A stretch of DNA of 64,000 bases from Thiosocius sp963736445 (GTDB lineage: Bacteria > Pseudomonadota > Gammaproteobacteria > Chromatiales > Chromatiaceae), in contig CAVTOY010000004.1 of NCBI GenBank assembly GCA_963736445.1, positions 310,001-374,000 of the forward strand, read 5' to 3'. Below the pieces are notes generated by a model. The model was not told the DNA's origin. It saw nothing but the letters and a program-made list of their open reading frames with translations, and ran no database searches. Positions 60,065 through 64,000 of this stretch are shown here, one piece after another. Made by a program: the position numbers and the translations under genes. The number at the start of each line of letters is the position of its first letter. Position 1 is the stretch's first letter.

Positions 60065-61021
60065 ATGACATCCCCTCTTCGCCCCCAAAGCTGGCTGATA
60101 TATCGCCAAAGGAGCAAACTGACCCCGGCCTTAGCCCTAATCGGTGTCTTGCTGCTCGTCGGGTCCCAAGCGACCACCAACGCGGAACTTGCAGCCAGGC
60201 CAACGGCACAGCCGCAGTCCGACCCGCTCAACACCACCTTCATCATCGGCAATCGGCCGGTCCGCCTGATTGATGGCGAGGATGAGCAGCCAGCCGCGCC
60301 TGGCTCAAGCAGCAAGATCATTACCCGTATCTGGGGCGCGCCAGTCGCGGCGGACCTGAACGGGGACGGAATCGACGATGCCGTATTGATCTTGACCCAA
60401 TCTACCGGCGGTAGCGGCACCTTCTACTACGCAGTTGCGGCTATCGCCGAGCCAACGGGTTACGAGGGCTCGGCAGGGGTTTTACTGGGTGACCGAGTCA
60501 AGCCACAGAGTATCGATATCGTCAATACCAAGGCGCGGATCAGCTTTCTGACCCGTGGCCATGGCGAGGGTTTCGCCGATGACCCGACGGTGCCGCGGCA
60601 GATAGATGTAATCTATGTCGCCAAAGACAGGCGGTTGGCCGAGGTCGCCATCGACTTTGAAGGGGAGGCCGATCCGAATCGTATGACCTTGCAGATGCAC
60701 ACCTGGACCTGGATCAGAACGGTCTTCAATAACGATACAGTTACGGAGCCAAGAACAGCGGGGGCCTTCACACTCACCTTCGATGAACACGGCCGTCTGT
60801 CGGGAACCACCGACTGCAATAGCTTCCAAGGCACAGCGACGGTTAAAAAGCACAAGATACAGTTCGACGAGTACTTTGCGATGACCCGAATGTTTTGCGC
60901 AGATTCCCAAGAGGCGGAGTTCATCGAGATGCTGCGGAACAGCAACTCATTCTTCTTCAACAGCCGAGGCCAATTGATCATGGAACTCGAGTACGATAGC
61001 GGATCGGTAGTTTTTCAGTGA
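60065..61021 (+). CDS. META-domain protein, exported
   Basis: 318 residues. A hydrophobic segment (about 18-40, ending near TTNAEL) suggests a signal peptide or anchor. The middle (about 60-205) is not recognised but contains DLNGDGIDDA, an EF-hand-like calcium loop. The last about 110 residues are a META domain (LTFDEHGRLSGTTDCNSFQG, and MTRMFC), which is found in HslJ and other exported proteins and may bind metals or aid secretion. Function unknown. Confidence 0.8.
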   Translation: MTSPLRPQSWLIYRQRSKLTPALALIGVLLLVGSQATTNAELAARPTAQPQSDPLNTTFIIGNRPVRLIDGEDEQPAAPGSSSKIITRIWGAPVAADLNGDGIDDAVLILTQSTGGSGTFYYAVAAIAEPTGYEGSAGVLLGDRVKPQSIDIVNTKARISFLTRGHGEGFADDPTVPRQIDVIYVAKDRRLAEVAIDFEGEADPNRMTLQMHTWTWIRTVFNNDTVTEPRTAGAFTLTFDEHGRLSGTTDCNSFQGTATVKKHKIQFDEYFAMTRMFCADSQEAEFIEMLRNSNSFFFNSRGQLIMELEYDSGSVVFQ

Positions 61022-61390
61022 GATTTATCATTGCACTACGAGTGGCGTAAGCATCTTCTTGCGGTACCCAGACGGTCACGCTGCGGTGAGGTTTCTTTCT
61101 TCGGTTGTCGGCCGACAAGAGACGTTCTCGCAGACATACCTGAGCAATTTGGCCAGTGTGTTGCATCGATCGGTTGAATCCACAGCACAGACCGGGCGTT
61201 CTCGGACGCAGTGACGAGGAAGATCGATCGGGTTCCCGCCGGTTCAAGGTTCACGACCGCAGTCGACCCTGAGCGGTCCTTAGATGGTCCCGACAGCCAA
61301 CATTCGCCAAGGTATAAGCGGACGCTCAATGCCGTGATTCCGCTGAAGTGCGCTCCACTTTGCCCCATCTAAAGCGGAGGAGCGCCCTCC
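61022..61390. other. Intergenic, no convincing gene
   Basis: About 370 bases between convergent genes. Frames on the minus strand of about 110 codons lack recognisable domains and may be non-coding repeat-type intergenic sequence. Nothing further identified. Confidence 0.45.
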
Positions 61391-62851
61391 CTATTTCGTC
61401 ATCGCAGGACTTTCTTCTGCTGGAGGATCTGCAACGATCTTGCCACCCATGTCGCGCAAAAGGCGCTGGAATTCCGGCGACGATTTCATAATCGTTCCTG
61501 CTGCAGCGCGTAGCCGATCGACTGCCTCGGGAGGCAACACGAAGCTTGTGGGCTGCTGATTCAGATAGTCCCGTTCAGCTTTGTCTTTCAGCCGTGGGAA
61601 AGACACGTCGATAGCGTAGATCTCCGCCTGAGGGACGCGTAACGCAGCCTTAACGGCAGGATCCTTGACGTCCCTGTAGGCAGGCGATTCGCGAATTGTA
61701 CGCAGGGTCTGCCACCTGTGTGCAGTGTCTCTCAAGAGTTCGTTCGCCTCGAAGGAGAAGGCGTCGATCGGAGTGCCTGACGCCTTGAGCAGAATGTCTG
61801 CGGGACCCGGCGGATCCTCCGATTCATCCCAGTCGGTGGGTGGCAAGGACAGCGAATTGACAACGACGACAATAACCCTGCGCACATTGTCGAACGGCGA
61901 GGGAAGCCCGGCGAAGTGCAGTGCCTCGAGGACTTGCAGCCCGTCGAGCACAGCGCGCATGCCTACGTTGTCAGAGACACCACCATCTACCAGATGGAGG
62001 TAGGGTCGATGGACGCTGTCGGCGTAGGCGTACTCCGCCTTGATTGAGCGTATCGCACGGGCCGCGGGCCGCGGCGGGGCCGTGGAGTCAAGGAACGGCT
62101 TAATCCACTCGGGAGTGGCCGCGTTGCAGGTACCGCCATAGTTGTTGATCGTTACGGGCGAGAGCACGACCGGCACTGCAGACGAGGCCGCCGCTGCGCG
62201 GGAGAGCGGAACCGAATTGAGATCCGAGCAGATGATGTCGAATATGCGCTGGCCGAAGATGAAGCGGGAGCCGGTCGAGAGGTCGGTGGCCGACGCAATG
62301 ATCAGCGGCCCGTCGCCGCGGTCTAGATCGCCGAACGTGGCACCGTCGAACAGGATCTCGTCGTAGAGCTCGGCCGCCAGTTCGGAACGGCCCCAACCCG
62401 TTGACCAAAGCTTTCCCCAGTTGGCTGGGTTGAATGTGCGGGAGGTGATTTCGCCCTGCACATCCCGCTTGAGGAAGCGTTGCTCGTACTCGTCAAACAA
62501 CTTGTCGCCGTACAGGCCATAAGCAAGCGCGGTAAAACTGCCGCCCGATACACCGGTGATAATGTCGACTTGGTTGAGCAGGCGGAGCTTCTCGCCGTTC
62601 GGTCCAATTACCTCGGTGTCGCGAAGAAACTCAAGCACGCCGTATGAAAAAGAAGCAGCGCGTGTACCGCCGCCGGAGAATGCCAGTATGACCAGGTTGT
62701 CCTTCTTCTTTTTCTCCGCGTGTGTCTCGAATCGGTAACCCTTACTCGGGTCCGTCTCGGTGATCGGTAAATTGACCGGGCGAGTGGCGCACCCCGCGAG
62801 CAGGATGAACAACGCCAGTATCAGCAATGGTTGGATGCCTAATCGGTTCAC
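61391..62851 (-). CDS. Patatin-like phospholipase, predicted lipoprotein
   Basis: 486 residues from the GTG at 62851. Signal peptide with lipobox LLAGC (about 19-23), so the enzyme should be lipid-anchored. The patatin fold shows the oxyanion loop SGGGTRA (about 67), nucleophile elbow GVSGG (Ser near 108) and catalytic Asp in DGGVSDN (near 300), giving the Ser-Asp dyad of phospholipase A2-type enzymes. A TATAAT box lies only six bases before the GTG, suggesting a very short leader. A TTG at 62884 would also be in frame. Confidence 0.85.
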   Translation of the reverse strand: MNRLGIQPLLILALFILLAGCATRPVNLPITETDPSKGYRFETHAEKKKKDNLVILAFSGGGTRAASFSYGVLEFLRDTEVIGPNGEKLRLLNQVDIITGVSGGSFTALAYGLYGDKLFDEYEQRFLKRDVQGEITSRTFNPANWGKLWSTGWGRSELAAELYDEILFDGATFGDLDRGDGPLIIASATDLSTGSRFIFGQRIFDIICSDLNSVPLSRAAAASSAVPVVLSPVTINNYGGTCNAATPEWIKPFLDSTAPPRPAARAIRSIKAEYAYADSVHRPYLHLVDGGVSDNVGMRAVLDGLQVLEALHFAGLPSPFDNVRRVIVVVVNSLSLPPTDWDESEDPPGPADILLKASGTPIDAFSFEANELLRDTAHRWQTLRTIRESPAYRDVKDPAVKAALRVPQAEIYAIDVSFPRLKDKAERDYLNQQPTSFVLPPEAVDRLRAAAGTIMKSSPEFQRLLRDMGGKIVADPPAEESPAMTK

Positions 62852-63214
62852 CGCGCAATTATACCCGATAACGCAGACGCTCAAAATACTCCGTCTTCAG
62901 CAACGTGAAATTGCTGATTGCAGCACCAAACTAGAAACATCCAGCGCATTTGACTCCCCGCAATGGCCGCCCTCTTGCTGGGGGGACCACTTCTCGTCTA
63001 ATGCGCTTCTCAACAAGACACAACCAAAGGTATTGTCCGCTCCCGGGCAACTTGGGCGGCCAACATGACTGTCGGCTCATGGCCCGGGAAGAGACGAAGA
63101 AGCCGCCCCTACCTGAAAGCCTGAGCGATTTATCCGGCATCAATCCACAACACGTGCCTGCTTCAAACCCTCATCCGTCGCATAGGGAGGTCTGCTCGCT
63201 TCAATCAGCTTCGC
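62852..63214. other. Intergenic, no clear gene
   Basis: About 360 bases with no recognisable protein or repeat. May include the decayed 5' part of the catalase-family gene that follows. Confidence 0.4.
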
Positions 63215-63600
63215 GGAAACATAGTCTGGGCGTTTGATGAGAAAGACGTGGAATTCGACCAGATGACCCAGCGGCAGACCGATCCGCACACAATGACGAT
63301 CGAAAACGCGTCCGTCCGCTGGCCGGAAAGACTGTCGCCGTTCATCCCTGCCGCCAGCCTACGTATCCCGAAAAGAAATTCGATTCCGCAGCGAGGTTCG
63401 AATTCGCCAAGCGACTGAAGATGAGCCCCTGTTACTGCCTGCCGGAACATCGTCCCCTCGGCAACCAGAGCCGGCCGCGACTCCGCATGTATAACGAACC
63501 GTCCAACTGCCGCCGGCAAATGAATCGGACGACCCGTCTGGACCCCACCGGAGACGAGGTCTTCGATTGGCCGCCGCGCCCTGTGGTTACTACGCATATA
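63215..63600 (+). pseudogene. Catalase-family protein remnant (C-terminal part, frameshifted)
   Basis: Frame one carries MTIENASVRWPERLSPF, IPAASLRIPKRNS and then stops at about 63418. After a shift, frame two carries FDSAARFEFAKRLKM, CLPEHRPLGNQSRPR and RMY. In catalase-family proteins these follow directly as RIP-x-QxFDSPAQ..., LPEHRPLG. No N-terminal heme-binding region is visible. A broken gene. Confidence 0.65.
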
Positions 63601-63793
63601 CAGCGCTCGCTCTTGGCCTCATCCCCGCCGCGAGCCGGCATGCGCGTCAGCTTTAACTGACCGATGAGATATCGGGTGTTTCAGCACCGGCAAGTCGACA
63701 ACGCATGCGGGCCGACTACCTCGCCGGGACGGCCGAATACTGCTTCGGATCGCCGTCCGGATGTTCAACCAGGCAAAGCAGTGGCTGCAACTA

Positions 63794-64000
63794 TCAAACG
63801 TCCTCGGCAAGGCGGAAGCCGAGAAACGGGAGCTCGTACACATCATCGGCGCCGAAACGGAGGGCCGAACGTATGTTCCACGGCTTGTTGAACCAGGCGC
63901 CGCCGCGGACCATCCGTCGACTACAGTCCCCACCTCCTCCTTTTTTCCAGGCAGCGCCGCCGGCGGGCGCTCCTGCGTAGCTATCGTGCCAGCAGTCTGT
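63794..64000 (-). CDS. Formylglycine-generating-enzyme family protein, C-terminal part
   Basis: 69 codons seen, with the N-terminus beyond the right edge. Reads CWHDSYAGAPAGGAAW, RRMVRGGAWFNKPWNIRSALR, and ELPFLGFRLAEDV before the TGA at 63794. This is the C-terminal signature of the FGE-sulfatase (SUMF1) fold, used by true formylglycine-generating enzymes and by many unrelated-function relatives. Whether it activates the sulfatase-fold protein at 24404 cannot be told. Confidence 0.85.
   Translation of the reverse strand, partial: TDCWHDSYAGAPAGGAAWKKGGGGDCSRRMVRGGAWFNKPWNIRSALRFGADDVYELPFLGFRLAEDV

Overview
The window looks like chromosome of a high-GC, phototrophic gammaproteobacterium, most likely a purple sulfur bacterium (Chromatiales). 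The strongest evidence is a light-harvesting 2 (LH2, puc) locus with two beta/alpha gene pairs and a PucC-type bacteriochlorophyll-delivery protein. HemG, YfdX, a RIO1-like kinase of the PA4780 type and the MoxR/Bat operon also fit a gammaproteobacterium. No ribosomal RNA, tRNA, CRISPR array or intact insertion sequence was seen.

Layout. 1-7.8 kb: a Pro/Ala-rich repeat protein cut by the left edge, a SWIM/SNF2 helicase, a trypsin-like protease, a cold-shock protein, an RRM protein, DUF1840 and DUF429. 7.9-12.1 kb: the puc locus on the minus strand, read in the order promoter - beta2 - alpha2 - unknown repeat protein - terminator - promoter - beta1 - alpha1 - pucC - peptide deformylase. The two pairs are duplicates with matching sigma70-like promoters, TGT-N12-ACA-type operators and 3' hairpins. 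Their alpha subunits differ at the residues that tune B850 to B820. 12.2-24.4 kb: metabolic genes (DMT exporter, AraC regulator, pyruvate kinase, serine dehydratase, acyl-CoA synthetase, HemG), three copies of a 43-nt palindromic element and a 320-bp MITE-like element. 24.4-32 kb: a sulfatase-fold membrane protein, two paralogous methyltransferases flanking an ATP-grasp enzyme, and decayed mobile and metabolic genes.

32-42.4 kb: an OmpA-like coiled-coil envelope protein, a RIO kinase, a spermidine-synthase-like protein, and an operon of lipoprotein glutaminase, exported DUF1028 protein and a DAACS symporter fused to a solute-binding domain. The operon looks like a periplasmic glutamine/glutamate scavenging unit. 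42.4-49 kb: LysM-FecR protein, CHASE2-GGDEF-EAL, HDOD and GAF-GGDEF proteins, a cyclic-di-GMP cluster. 49-59.9 kb: a minus-strand run of response regulator, histidine kinase, YfdX, MoxR, DUF58, DUF4381, BatA, BatB/C and BatD, with single-base frameshifts in batA and batD. 60-64 kb: META-domain protein, patatin-like lipoprotein, catalase-family remnant and the C-terminus of a formylglycine-generating-enzyme-family protein.

The most interesting signals are the deformylase in the puc operon (LH2 alpha Met1 ligates B800 in characterised complexes), the repeat protein between the LH2 pairs, the palindromic element with a Fur-box-like core, and the glutaminase-DUF1028-symporter operon. All functions are read from sequence by eye; no database search was run.
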